The translations under genes and the position numbers were made by a program. Below are positions 45,661-57,962 of a stretch of 64,000 nt of DNA, in pieces. This DNA comes from Arabidopsis thaliana. Lineage: Eukaryota > Streptophyta > Magnoliopsida > Brassicales > Brassicaceae. How positions within the stretch are numbered: the stretch's first letter is position 1; each line of letters starts with the position of its first letter. Under the pieces are notes generated by a model, which saw nothing but the letters and a program-made list of their open reading frames with translations, was not told the origin of the DNA and ran no database searches. The stretch covers positions 1,798,001 through 1,862,000 of the forward strand of contig NC_003070.9 in assembly GCF_000001735.4 (NCBI RefSeq). The letters are read 5' to 3'.

Positions 45661-48093
45661 ATGTCATTGTCAGCCTCGGAGAAGGAGGAGAATAACAAGA
45701 AAATGGCAGCGGACAAGGCTGAGATGGGGAGGAAGAAGAGGGCAATGTGGGAAAGAAAGTGGAAGAGATTGGACATTGTGAAAGCTTTTGCATCTCTCTT
45801 TGTCCATTTCCTCTGTCTCTTGGCGCCTTTCAATTTCACTTGGCCGGCTTTAAGAGTCGCCCTCATTGTCTATACGGTGGGTGGGCTCGGTATCACCGTC
45901 TCTTACCACCGAAATTTGGCTCACCGGAGCTTCAAAGTCCCTAAATGGCTCGAGTATTTCTTCGCTTATTGCGGCCTTCTTGCCATTCAGGTTCGAACTA
46001 GCTCTTTCATTTTTTTCCCCCACAAAATTTCCAACTTCGTAGTTGTAAACATCTCCATATTTTCGTAATTCTATACTTAACAGAAATGCAACAGAACTTA
46101 CTCATTCTCTTACATATTTAGTTATTTTTCCTTTCCAATATATATATGGGTTATACGAATCAGTCAATCTACCTGCAAATCCATGTTTTGGACAATAATA
46201 TTAGTTACGTAATGCTACAAATCTTTAGGTTTCAACTTGTTGGGGGGATCATAATTAAATTAGAAACACTCAACCAGTAGTTCAAAGGGACATCGTCAAT
46301 CTTTATATATTCCGTTAGGTTTTGGTCACAGTCTAGCTATTATATCATGCTTTTAAATTGTTATATTTCCTTTATGTTCTAATTAATTAGTTGCGTTAAA
46401 CATATTTTACCGTTTTTCATATATTCGTTAATATCTACAGTTGTAAAAATTCATGGAGGACCCACCCGTAAATCCTTAGATTCTTAAAAACTTATGATAT
46501 AGATTCTATAATATCTATATATTCATGTATTTTTTTTGAACCATGAGCATTAATTTATTTGTAATATTCATGTGTATACTATCTGTTTTTTGAACCATGA
46601 ACATTTGTTTGTATTTTGTTGTAACTAGGGAGATCCGATTGATTGGGTGAGCACACATCGATACCATCACCAGTTTACAGATTCGGATAGGGACCCACAT
46701 AGTCCTAACGAAGGATTTTGGTTCAGTCACCTCCTATGGCTATTTGATACCGGTTATCTTGTAGAAAAGGTAATTAACCATTTGGGAGAAGTAGATTAGT
46801 TTACTTTAATCACAATTAAACTAATAAAATTTTGTAATGGTACAGTGTGGAAGAAGGACAAATGTGGAGGACTTAAAGAGGCAGTGGTACTATAAATTCC
46901 TCCAAAGAACAGTCCTTTACCACATTCTAACATTTGGTTTCCTCCTCTATTACTTTGGTGGTTTGTCTTTTCTTACTTGGGGAATGGTAATATTTTATAT
47001 TCTTTCCCTTTTATTTTTAAAAAATTTCTTACAAAAACATAAAAATAGTTACAAATAATAAATGAAAAAATGAAAGAATTCTAATTTTTCTATGAGTGTA
47101 GGGTATTGGGGTAGCAATGGAGCATCATGTGACTTGCCTCATAAACTCTCTTTGCCATGTTTGGGGAAGCCGAACTTGGAAGACTAATGACACTTCCCGT
47201 AACGTTTGGTACGTTCAAAACTTTGATCAAATCATGGATATAAATATATTGAGTAGAGAAGTAAATTTTTTGAATTTGTTACTTAAATTGGTGAAATGAG
47301 AGGTACCTGAACCAACTGCCTCTGTTTAGAAAGTCGATGTGAATATTAAATCTTGGCACATTGTCCAAGAATAAACGCTCATGACTTGACTAAACAGGAA
47401 AAGAAGTATCATTTTCATCGCAGTATAGAACATATGAAACAAATTCCTCTTAAAGGGAAACTTTTCTTGGACCACTCCAAAGGCATTTAGTTCACCATCC
47501 ATAAACCAGACATATATGCAGATCTTTTGATTGTGTTTTTGTTTTTTTTTGTGTGTGGATTACTGCATGTTAAAAAGAGTGCACTTTATCTTAAAACAAA
47601 AGGATAATGTCCTTACTTTGATTTTTAACATATATATACAGTATTAGTTTATAAACTATAAACGCATATTTTTATTTTGTATATTTTATAAAAAAAATAT
47701 AAAACGCATAGAATTTTTTTTTTAATGTATGCCGTGTTTGTATTTAAAACTTATAAAAATAATCTTTTTTTTTTTTTGCTTTTTTCGTGAATTCATATGC
47801 ATATAATTACGAAACGGCATAAATTAATAAAAATAATGATAAATAACTTTGAAGAAACTAATCAAGTGGTGGTTTAAAATGGATATATATATAGGTGGCT
47901 ATCAGTATTCTCGTTTGGAGAGAGCTGGCACAACAATCACCACGCCTTCGAATCCTCGGCGAGACAAGGCTTAGAATGGTGGCAAATCGACATTTCTTGG
48001 TATATTGTCCGCTTTCTCGAGATTATCGGTTTGGCTACTGATGTTAAGTTGCCTTCCGAGAGTCAACGTCGTCGTATGGCAATGGTTCGTTGA
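45661..48093 (+). CDS. ADS1: acyl desaturase ADS1 (delta-9 desaturase-like)
   Basis: Five exons, 45661-45990, 46629-46769, 46846-46986, 47102-47208 and 47895-48093, encode 305 residues, the size of ADS1 (AT1G06080). ADS enzymes are membrane desaturases of the stearoyl-CoA desaturase type. They use a di-iron centre with electrons from cytochrome b5 to put a double bond in saturated acyl chains, including very-long-chain ones, at the ER. All three histidine boxes are intact: HRNLAH (residues ~83-88), HRYHH (~119-123) and HNNHH near the C-terminus. Two pairs of membrane helices surround them. The N-terminus is Lys/Glu-rich and lacks a plastid transit peptide, unlike FAD5/ADS3. It is the most diverged of the four ADS genes here and the only one without a SKIP16 relic downstream. 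Confidence 0.96.
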
Positions 48094-49920
48094 AGATATG
48101 GAACGACGTCTCGTCTCATTTAAGCATTAGTTAATTAATGTCTACGTACGTTTTAAGTTTTTGGTAAACGTAACACTTGTAATATTGTGCGATGCGGTGT
48201 TGTTTTGTGACTTGTGGTGTGTGTTTGAACCAACTTGCTTAATTAAGATAACGTTCGTTTTGATATGAGCGAAATTTTAAAATGCGTTATGAAGTTTATC
48301 AATCACGGCCCACTTTTTTTCCCTATAACTAACACAAACATAGTACTCTCATATATATGAACCCGGGTTATGAAACTAAAAGTTCCGTTATACTTTATGG
48401 TGAACCTGCAGGAAGATTAACTGTACGTAACAAGAAAAATAGTACAATATATGCCGCAACTCCCTCCCTCCATATTTTGTTCTTAATAACTTTTGAGTTT
48501 TGACTTTTACAATAGAGTGCTACTACTAGTTTGTAAAGAAAAACATAAACCTATAATGGACAGAGAAGCTTTAATTCGTGAATACAATGTTCCATTAATA
48601 AGAAAGTTGAAAATTGAATGTCTAAGAACCAAACCCTAAAAGGCTAGAACGCAACCAAACCTAAAATGCAGTACTTTATTGATCCCTCGTCTTCTAAAGA
48701 CTCCAAACTAACCGAAAACGTTAGAGCTCGAAATAAATTTGCCTAAAACTGTAGTATCCGTGTTTGGAAATTATCGACCAAGCAGTTTGGGAATCTCGTG
48801 TTAAGATCAAAAAGGTACAATTCTTTATCCTTCAGTCAAACCAATTTTCTTGCATGTTAATTTTTACGACGGCTACAAATATATTATAATTATTGTTTTC
48901 GATATTTTAGCCGTAATTTGAATATCTAAACTAAATTTTTAAACTAAATCTATGTCTAGAATTGATTGAAAATTAAACCGATTATAAAAGAAAATTTGTT
49001 TCGACCTAAATATATGACTGAATTTGATTACATAGAATCAAAATTAAGTAAAATTATATTCAAAAAATAGAATGGTGAGTACAGTATTGTGCATTACCTT
49101 ATTTTCCTTGCTCGACTAAAGCTAAATTAATTAACAAATGAAATACATATTATTGTGTTCTTAATATTCATGATGAGGTGGATTCTCTATGAAAAATTAT
49201 CATTTCTATGTATGTGATATCATACTAACTACAATAGGATGATATTATGTACGAAAATTTAAAATTACATATTTATTTTTCTATTAGCTAGTATTGTGTA
49301 TAATTTAAACTGATAAACAGCTATAAAAACTGCATTAATATTTTAAATGACATTTAGTTGTTAAAAATGACATTGTATTTTTATATACAGCACTATATTT
49401 CTTACAATTTAAGACAGATACATACTTACACTATATCACAAATATCAAAGAAAAAAAAAACGTTTTCCAAATTCCAAAACTTTAAACGTTAAGAGGAATA
49501 AATATGTGTCTTGTGTGACGTAAAAGCATTGGTAAAACCATTCCTTAAAACAAATACAAATGTCTCAGGTTTATACATGTGCCTATTATGCTTAACTCTT
49601 AATTCTCGGACTAACCAATTAATCGAGATTCTTACGCATATATATTAAAAATATTATCTATTTTTTTAAAAAAATAGGCCAACTAAATGGCTTGTTGTTT
49701 TCCTAACTAAATTTGGAGACAAGGCAAAGACGATGTAAAGTGTCCAAGTTTATGTTTTCGTTGTTAAGTAGTAATGATTACTCAATTCCACCGATACAAT
49801 CCTTAATCTCCACAACATTCAGCTTCAATGCACCAAGATTAGCCCCTATATAATCAAACCTTTGGTCAATCATATAACTCTCATATCTCAAAAATAACAA
49901 TCCCATTCCTCGACGGTCCA
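48094..49920. other. ADS1 3' flank and AT1G06090-type promoter
   Basis: No gene is seen in these 1.8 kb of AT-rich DNA. The promoter part (49640-49920) closely resembles those of the next two ADS genes, with a shared TATA-containing core CCCTATATAATCAAACC at about 49843-49860, then CTTTGGTCAATCAT and ATCTCAAAAATAACAA just before the ATG. Confidence 0.55.
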
Positions 49921-51500
49921 ATGGGGGACACCACAAAGGACGATGGGTCTAGCCAAAGTAAAGCGGTGCGTGGGGAAAAAAGAGCATTCTTTTTCAGGAA
50001 ATGGACCCGGATCGATATAGCGAGAGCTTCGGCTGTTGGGGCTGTGCATCTATTGTGTCTGTTGGCTCCGTTTAACTATAAATGGGAAGCTCTCCGGTTC
50101 GGTGTGATTCTCGCTATAGTGACTAGTCTTAGCATTACATTTTCATACCATAGGAACTTGACTCACAAGAGCTTTAAGCTTCCTAAATGGCTTGAATATC
50201 CATTCGCTTACTCTGCCCTTTTCGCGCTTCAGGTAAACATATATCGTTTTGACCAAAAATATTAATAGAACTAATATATATCCACAATTATCTTTGAATC
50301 ATCTTTTCTTCCCAGGGTCATCCAATAGATTGGGTGAGTACACATAGGTTCCATCACCAGTTCACAGATTCAGACCGTGACCCACATAGTCCTATCGAAG
50401 GATTCTGGTTCAGTCACGTCTTTTGGATATTCGACACCAGTTACATCAGAGAAAAGGTAACAAAAATTTTAAAGTCTCTACAAACCCAACATATGTGAAT
50501 CGATCTTAAGTTATTATGAGAACTCACTTAGAAGATCAGTAAGTAACTAAAGGTGAACTATACGTACGATGTTGTAATAATGTAACAGTGCGGAGGACGT
50601 GACAACGTGATGGACTTGAAGCAACAATGGTTCTATAGGTTTCTTCGAAACACAATTGGTCTCCACATCTTAACATTTTGGACCCTCGTCTATTTATGGG
50701 GTGGTCTACCTTACCTAACTTGCGGCGTGGTAAGCACTCTATTTATTTTTGTGCAATTAAATTTTTGTATCAAATAAAAAATGGATTAACGTGATGAATA
50801 TTCTAGTAACATTTTCTTCGTTTTGAAATAAAAATTCCGTGATGCTACAACAAAAAATGAATTCCCGATTATTTTCTACCATTCACGTCATTCATAAAAA
50901 AATACAAGTTTTTGGAAAACAGCTCTGCTATATGTAAACATGCTAGAAATATAGTTACTAAAAATAGAACATCATTAATCTATTTAAAACTATTTTCTAG
51001 CATTTTATGTTATCTTGCAAAACTTTTTTCAAATAAATTATTGCTCTTCCATTTCACAATTCATCTAACATACTAACTATTACAAATATAATATTTTCTT
51101 GGCAACAGGGTGTTGGAGGAACAATCGGTTACAATGGGACTTGGCTCATAAACTCGGCATGCCATATTTGGGGTTCGCGAGCATGGAACACTAAGGACAC
51201 CTCTCGTAACATTTGGTACTTAATTTATAGACCTTTAAACCTTAACCGAATCTGATAAAGCTTCATCAAAATTAGTATTAAGTGAATGTGAAATGGTGCA
51301 GGTGGCTAGGGCCATTCACGATGGGAGAGAGCTGGCACAACAACCACCATGCCTTTGAGGCCTCGGCCAGGCACGGACTGGAATGGTATCAGGTAGACTT
51401 AACTTGGTACCTCATTTGTTTCTTCCAAGCTCTCGGTTTAGCCACGGATGTCAAATTGCCTACCGATGCTCAAAAGCGAAAATTGGCTTTCGCTCGTTAG
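49921..51500 (+). CDS. ADS1.2: ADS-type acyl desaturase (AT1G06090)
   Basis: Five exons, 49921-50232, 50316-50456, 50589-50729, 51109-51215 and 51302-51500, encode 299 residues. Exon phases and lengths (141, 141, 107, 199) equal those of ADS1. The histidine boxes HRNLTH, HRFHH and HNNHH are intact, so the enzyme should be active in ER acyl desaturation; the exact substrate chain length is not readable. The N-terminus carries a Lys/Ser-rich tract. Its nearest relative is not the adjacent gene but AT1G06120, 8 kb away: intron 4 is identical by eye and intron 3 largely so. Downstream at 51690-51811 lies a relic of the SKIP16 last exon, so the duplicated unit extended past the ADS stop codon. Confidence 0.93.
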
Positions 51501-51689
51501 TCACAAGCTCTATATCTATGAATCTATCTATTTCTTTAATTATATATGCGTAATCATCACTCGCTCATTCGTTATTTTATGTAAAACAATCAAGAATAAT
51601 ATGTTCTCAAAACTTGTATCTAGTTGATGTAACACCTTCTACGTATATTTCATGTTGTATGAACAATGAAAGCCGAGATAATACATTAT

Positions 51690-51811
51690 CTTCAAACAGT
51701 AACCGAACCTTTTGCCAAAAAACTTCAGATATAATTCAAAATTCCAGAGAAAACTCTTGTGACTTTGACTTCGAAGTGACTCCCTTTTGGATCTCTCGAA
51801 CTAAAAATAAA
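51690..51811 (-). pseudogene. relic of the SKIP16 last exon
   Basis: Matches 55201-55326, which holds the fifth and last exon of SKIP16 and its stop codon. The clearest block is the plus-strand run ACTTTGACTTCGAA(G/T)TGACT followed by CCCTTTTGGATCTCTC. Changes alter several codons, and no other SKIP16 exon lies nearby. It sits about 190 bases after the AT1G06090 stop, the same relative place as the true SKIP16 end after AT1G06100. It is a passenger of ADS duplication. Confidence 0.85.
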
Positions 51812-51959
51812 GAACTAAAAAAACTTATATGTCAAACTCTCCAAAATTTTTAACCTCGTATATATCACGTCACGAGTTTAATAGAACTTACCAACCGCTT
51901 CATTCACATATTAAACTATATCAAAAATAAAAATCACATATTTAATTTCTTTTCTTTTG

Positions 51960-53000
51960 TCAGTTCTATAAATATGGTCATGTTGGATCCACCCGCAAAA
52001 CCCATTAACAGTAATTTTAGTTTTAAAAACCCGCCTAGATTTGAGCTAGTGGGGTCTCATTAAAATTTGGATCACTCAACCACACTAGTTTAGAATAATT
52101 AGGGCCATACTCAATCTTTATAATACCTTAGATTTGGTCAGAATCTAGCTATGATATTATGCTTTTTATATTTACTTTTGTTTTAGTTAGTTGAATTAAC
52201 CGTTTTATTTATAATCAAGATCTACGTTTGTATGTGCTGGCTATGTTGTAGTTAGTTGAGTCTCAAATACATTTATTATCTCATTTTTACCATGAATATT
52301 TATGTTGTTTGCTATTGTAACAGGGAGATGATTCATCAAATATTCAATTCAAGGATTTGGTTCAGTCACCTCCTATGGCTATTTGACACTGCTTATCTTG
52401 TAGAAATGGTAATTAATTATTGGGAAGACTAGATTAGTTTACTTTAATGACAGTAAAATATTAATATGGAGGACTTGAAGAGGCTGATTTTGATCAGTCG
52501 ATCAACAATATAATCGCTAATTTTGAATTTATTGCTTGAATTGGTGAAATGAGAGGTGCTCAACCAACTATTTCTATTTTAATCTTGGCACGTTATCCAA
52601 GAAAACGCTGAAAGTAATAAACAAGAAAAATGTAGCATTGTCGTCATCGGACATACAACAGAACACAGGTGAAACAAATTCTCAAAGGGGAAATTAATTG
52701 GACCAACACAAAAGGCAATTATGTTCACCATCCAAAAACCCCCCATAAAGATTACTTTGATTGTGTGTTCGCTTTTTGGTGGTCCATTTTACTAGCACAT
52801 GTTAAAAAAATTATAATGTTAATTTTAGTTATTTAAAAATATAAATGTTCTTGATGTTTAATTTTTAGCAAGTATTATTTCCTAAAATGACACAAATAAC
52901 TTTTGAAACTGTCTTCCGTGTTTGCATTTAGTTTTTATAAAAGATAATTATAGTTTTTAAATAAATGTATATAAAATTCATTTAATCCAAAATTTTACAA
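51960..53000 (+). pseudogene. decayed ADS1-like desaturase gene
   Basis: Parts of an ADS1-type gene are present in order. ADS1 intron 1-like DNA lies at about 51970-52320 (compare 46180-46620). An exon 2 remnant at about 52322-52409 keeps GGATTTGGTTCAGTCACCTC and CTATGGCTATTTGACAC but has lost the middle that codes for the HRYHH box. Next come an intron 2-like stretch and only about 20 bases of exon 3 (GGAGGACTTGAAGAGGCT). From 52490 the sequence follows ADS1 intron 4 (TTGGTGAAATGAGAGGT, then AATCTTGGCAC) to about 52750 and more weakly to 53000. Exons 1, 4 and 5 are not found. Because its introns match ADS1 rather than its immediate neighbours, it descends from an ADS1-type copy placed between AT1G06090 and AT1G06100. 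Confidence 0.85.
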
Positions 53001-53529
53001 ATCATCATCACTAACTAATAAAAATGCATTAAAAACTGAAAATAAATCTACATCTCTTTCTTTGAAACAGTTTTTTTTTTGTTTCTAATACTTGGATTAA
53101 TTAGGAAAAGGAGATATGTTATTCATATTCTAAATTTAAATATGAATGACTAAATATATTTATGTACTCAATTCATTAAAAAATATACTATATGCAAAAG
53201 AAATCAATATCTTTAATGTGCTATATAAAAACATGTGAAATATAGCAACGCTTTTTTATATTTAGAAAACAATCGACCTAACTAAATTTTCATTTTGGAG
53301 ACGAGGCAATTTAAGTACGAGATAAAGTGTACAAGTTTATTATTTCGCTGTTAGGTAGTGATGATTATTTTTTACTCAAATTCACCGATACAACTCTTAC
53401 TCTCCCCAACATTCAACTACAATAACCAACTCTTTTCCCTATATAAGCAAACCTTTGGTCAATCATAACTCAAATATCTCTACTACATAATATCTCAAAA
53501 ATAACAAACCCATACCTTGACAGGGTCCG
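53001..53529. promoter_or_regulatory. promoter of AT1G06100
   Basis: Similar to the AT1G06090 promoter. Shared blocks include CCTAACTAAAT, TTGGAGAC(A/G)AGGCAA, AAAGTGT(C/A)CAAGTTTAT, CACCGATACAA, the TATA core CCCTATATAAGCAAACC (about 53437-53453) and CTTTGGTCAATCATA. The TATA box at 53440-53447 is 83-90 bases before the ATG. Confidence 0.65.
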
Positions 53530-55019
53530 ATGAGTGAGACCACTAAGGACGATGGCTCTAGCCAAAAAAAATCAGTGCGTAAGGAAAAAAGAGCGTATGT
53601 TTTAAGGAAATGGACCCAGTTCGATGTTGGGAGAGCTTCGACTGTTGGAACCGTGCATCTGTTGTGTCTATTGGCTCCTTTTAACTACAAATGGGAAGCA
53701 TTCCGGTTCGGTATAATTCTCGCCATACTGACAAACCTCTGCATTACATTCTCGTACCATAGGAACTTGACTCACCGGAGCTTTAAGCTACCGAAATGGC
53801 TTGAATATCCATTCGCTTATTCTGCTCTTTTGGCACTTCAGGTAAATACTGTTAATTTTAACCGAAAATAAAGATGAAACTAATTAAATCCTCCATTCCA
53901 ATATGTATCCTCAACTATCTTTGAATTGTTTCTCTTTTCTTTTCTTTTCTTTTCAGGGTGATCCATTGGATTGGGTGAGCATACATAGATTCCATCACCA
54001 GTTCACAGATTCTGACCGTGATCCACATAGCCCTATAGAAGGATTCTGGTTCAGTCATGTTTTGTGGATATTTGACACCGATTATATCAGAGAAAAGGTA
54101 ACAAAACTTTTTACATATCTCCACAAACCCAACATTTTGTGAATCGATATTAATTTATTTGAGATTATAATAGAAGATCTGTTGTAATTAACCAAAGGCG
54201 GATGTTGTAATAATTGTAACAGTGTGGAAGACGTAACAACGTGATGGACTTGAAGCAACAATGGTTCTATAGGTTTCTAAAAAAGACGTTGGTTCTCCAC
54301 ATCTTAGCATTTTGGACCCTCATCTACTTATGGGGTGGTCTACCTTACCTAACTTGGACTGTGGTAAACTCTCAATTTACTTTTTACTATTACTTTGTTT
54401 ATATCAAATGGAAATCGGATTATACATGATCAATTTTATACTACTTTTTGAATGTACGTAGCGAAATATCACGATTTTTCACTATTGAAGAAAATTTCAT
54501 TAATTGATAAATTAAAACGTTTTGTGATTTACACTGCTGCTAACAAAAACTTATTTAATTTTCATTTTCAATTATTTCATTATTCCTCTATTTCACTACG
54601 TTGGAAAACAGGGTTTTGGAGGAGTAATTGGTTACCATGGGACTTGGCTCGTAAATTCGGCATGCCATATTTGTGGTTCGCAAGCGTGGCAAACCAATGA
54701 CACCTCACGTAACGTTTGGTATTTTATATACCCTCTCTATTCTTTATAGACCAATAAACCTTGATCGAAATAGATAAACCTTAACCGAAACTAAAATTGA
54801 GTGAATGTGGAATGGAGCAGGTGGCTAGCGCTATTGACTATGGGAGAGAGCTGGCACAACAACCACCATGCCTTTGAGACGTCGGCTAGGCACGGACTAG
54901 AATGGTATCAGTTAGACATAACTTGGTACCTCATTTGGTTCTTCCAGGCTCTCGGTTTAGCCACCAATGTCAAATTACCTACCGATGCTCAGAAACGCAA
55001 GATGGCTATCCGTCGTTAA
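53530..55019 (+). CDS. ADS1.3: ADS-type acyl desaturase (AT1G06100)
   Basis: Five exons, 53530-53841, 53957-54097, 54223-54363, 54612-54718 and 54821-55019, encode 299 residues. The three histidine boxes HRNLTH, HRFHH and HNNHH are intact. Compared with AT1G06090 and AT1G06120 it differs throughout, for example in exon 4, where [13 protein letters not shown] replaces [13 protein letters not shown], and introns 3 and 4 are clearly shorter or different. It is therefore an older branch than the other two, although it lies between them. Its stop codon is only 218 bases from the SKIP16 stop on the other strand, so the two 3' UTRs may overlap. Confidence 0.93.
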
Positions 55020-55236
55020 TCTCAACTCTAATTCGATCTATTTCGTTACTTATATGTACTCATCATTCACTCTTTTGCTATTTATGTAAAACTGTTAAGA
55101 ATAATCTGTTCTCATGAACTTGTAAACCAGTTGATCCAACACCTTTATTTTATTAGGACATTGCATGCTGTACGGACAAAGCAAACGATACAACAAATTA
55201 TCTTGAAAGAGTAACGAACCTTGTGCCAGAAAGAGT

Positions 55237-56938
55237 TCAGAAGATGTAGTCCGGTAACTCCAGAGGAAACTCTACGACTTTGACTTCGAATTGACTCCCT
55301 TTTGGATCTCTCAAACTAAGAAAAAATAATCATAAGGTCAAGATTCCAGTTTAGTTTCAAAACTACAAGACATGTGGTCTAAGATTCTTCACATCATCAT
55401 ATACCTTCCAGGTACAAAGGTGAAAGAGCCATCAATGGATCCAGCAGTTGTCGGAAAACTGGAACAACTCTCATACACAAACTCTTCCTCCCCGGCTTGT
55501 AAGAGCGGGTACTACAAATATAACAAAACAGAGTTCATATCACAAAACGGAAAACGACTGTTGGTCCTTCAACAAACAAATTGTTGTTATCTTGAACTAA
55601 AAGCAAAACTACACCTTTCCTATGACAGCTTCTCCATTAACATTATCTATCACTTCATTATCAGCTCGGATAACCCAATGTCTCCAATACAGTTGGCAAG
55701 AGCTATGATGTGTCCCATTCAAGATGCATCCTTCTGGCATGAGAGACATCCGGATTGAATATGCATACCAGTATGCCGGTGGCTGATCCCGAAGGTTCGA
55801 TATTTCCGGGATAAAAACAGACGAAGCACGTACCTGCATTATTCATGAACAAGCTTTTCAACCCACAATCCACAAACCTGAATATCAATAAAACTGAATA
55901 ACACATTGCTTTACCTGCACACCATTAGTTACGGAGACAGAACACAAGGGAGGAATCTCCGGGAACAAACTGATACTCTTGACATTGTTCTGTTGACGGA
56001 CATTTATAGTGCCGGTTTGTAACCGCCGGCCATGTTCTTCCAACCAAAGCAGCATGGCATCCTGTTGCTGATCGCCGTTGGTATCATGAACCGATCTAAC
56101 CAAAGCATCGGGTACACAAGGAAGCAATTGGCGGTTACTTGTCCCAGTAAAAAGCTGTCCGGTTGTGCAGTCTAATAAAAATATTTTCAGACTGGCAACT
56201 ACGGATGCAGCCATAACAATAAGGTCTAATCTACTCGAGAAACCGAGGTCGCGCATGAAACTTTCCTTTGTCTCCCTCATCACTTCCTTAAGAGGTAGCA
56301 AGTAGACATTAACGTCATGAGAATAAGCGGAATAGCCACCTATAAGCCCCAAAGAGCCATCAAGCCCATTGGGGGAAGAAAGCTCTTGACCATCAACGAA
56401 ACGGTAGAGAAGCCTTGTGGGCAAAGGAAGTTTCACTTTGAGAGAAGTCTCGAATTCTTGAAGATCATCTTCTGTGACACCTTTCCTCAGTGTTGCCTTT
56501 GCTTCAGGGAAGTTTAAGGTCAACCATTGTTTGAGGTTGTCCCAACAAAGTCTAACTCTTTTAACCAGATTCCAAGGATACATTCTAAATGACTCCCTCC
56601 ACAATTGATATGCTCTCTGATGAATTAAGAGAAAAATCTTTACTTTAAGGTAGTCTCAAATTCAGGTCAAATTCTAAGGCGCTAAACAATCAAAACCCTA
56701 GAAAATGTGAAAAGAAGAAAAGAGTGAAATTGACCTTGAAGGAAGGAGCAGGATCTCCATGGGGATCGAGAGGAGTAGAGATATTAAGATCATTGGAGCA
56801 GAAGATAGACCAGAGAGATTCCTCGGAGGCGGAGACCTTAAGGCGTTTACTGACACAAGCCACTCTCGCGGTGTTTTCAGGGCCGATTTTGGATAAGACG
56901 ATGTGGAGAACCAAATCTCCAGCATCCTCTAGACCCAT
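55237..56938 (-). CDS. SKIP16: SKIP16: SKP1-interacting F-box protein with ApaG domain
   Basis: Five exons, 56735-56938, 55915-56616, 55615-55833, 55405-55511 and 55237-55315, encode 436 residues, matching AT1G06110. The N-terminal F-box (about residues 5-45: DLVLHIVLSKIGPENTAR, then VSKRLKVSASEESLW) binds ASK/SKP1 adaptors in an SCF ubiquitin ligase. A SMI1/KNR4-like middle follows (EDDLQEFETSLKVKLPLPTR, then YRFVDGQE and GLIGGYSAYS). The C-terminal third is an ApaG domain with YWYAYSIRMSLMPEG, CQLYWRHWVI, GEEEFVYESC and GSFTFVPGS. This F-box/SMI1/ApaG layout is the same as human FBXO3. An in-frame upstream ATG at 56962 would add eight residues. The gene interrupts the ADS-GLX2 neighbourhood, and its last exon has been copied twice (51690-51811 and 59690-59830). 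Confidence 0.95.
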
Positions 56939-57099
56939 AGCTTTCGTCGTCTCAGACAACAACCCTTGTTCGCTTTCTTTCTCTCGGTTGCTTTTGTCGG
57001 CTCTGTTTCAGTTCAGTTCTTTGGATTGTTTCAATCAAGAACTGAAAGAAACAAAGCATTTTTGATTACACGTGGCACTTGATATTACAGTGAGTTAAT

Positions 57100-57370
57100 A
57101 CAAAATTCGAGGGTACACATTAAAGAAGAAACTTGGGGCACATAGGGACCGTACCATAATGGCGCAAAAAAAAAAAAAAGGGACCGAACCACAAAAAAAT
57201 CATTTTGAGTATGACCATGAAAAGTTGATAACTGCTAGGAGACATCATCATCTGTACAGAGGAACCATTCTTGTTTATTTTTTTTGCTAAGCTTTGAAAT
57301 TGTCCTTTGCTGTTCTTATAATAACCCAGAGCTTCTGCTTCATCTGCTCTTCTTATCGAATACTACCTAT
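57100..57370 (-). pseudogene. relic of the GLX2-4 3' end
   Basis: Matches 59832-60110: 3' flank, then the end of the last GLX2-4 exon (plus-strand CTAAGCTTTGAAATTGTCCT followed by TTGCT, then CCAGAGCTTCTGCTTCATCT). About 60 bases of former coding sequence remain, with an extra base in the ATAATACCC block, and the match stops near 57345-57370. It lies just upstream of SKIP16, in the orientation the GLX2-4 end would have if SKIP16 and GLX2-4 were once direct neighbours. Confidence 0.88.
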
Positions 57371-57962
57371 CCCAAGTTGCATTTGTTTATGTGATCTTTT
57401 AAATCATATTAACAACAACAGTTTGAATATAGACATAGCTAACAATCATTTCTTTTAGGAATTGATCACTAATTATCTTAGTTGTTGTTGATTCAGCTGG
57501 TACGTGATTCATTCTTGATAACATAATACGAGGGGATGGTGTGGAAAACAACTGTACATGTGGTTCCAAAACCAATAAAATAAAAAGGAATATGAAGAAG
57601 AGAACATTTGATAATAACGAATGATATGGTGGTTCCACACGAACGGAAAGTCAAAAGGGGTTTATTAATAATTTATTTCAACACGAGAATAAGTGAATGT
57701 GATGATGATGATGGTATAACGATAATCAAATGCCCAAAATAATTAAAATCCTACGAATAATGAAGAGCTTCTGACTTGGTACACATACTCAAATTCTCTT
57801 ACAACCGAAAACCAAAATAATTTAAAAAGCAAAAGCGCTGACTCCACCCTGGCTCTCTAAACCAATTACATCCCATATATAATCAAACGTCCTTTGGTGA
57901 TCAATCATATATATAACTCTCATATCTCAAAAATAACAAACGCATTCCTTGACGACGGTCCA
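57371..57962. other. intergenic and promoter of AT1G06120
   Basis: AT-rich DNA without a gene. The shared ADS promoter core is present: CCCATATATAATCAAACG with TATA at about 57876-57882, CCTTTGGTGATCAATCATA, and ATCTCAAAAATAACAAACGC just before the ATG. An in-frame ATG at 57894 lies in this leader, close to the TATA box, and is not used as the start. Confidence 0.6.

Noticed and set aside
55372-55758. 128-codon plus-strand frame near SKIP16
   Set aside because: It is antisense to SKIP16 exons 3 and 4, whose minus-strand reading gives the conserved ApaG domain.
57894-57962. 23-residue extension of AT1G06120
   Set aside because: The ATG lies right after the TATA box, before any plausible transcription start, and the other ADS paralogues begin at the MGD/MSE position.
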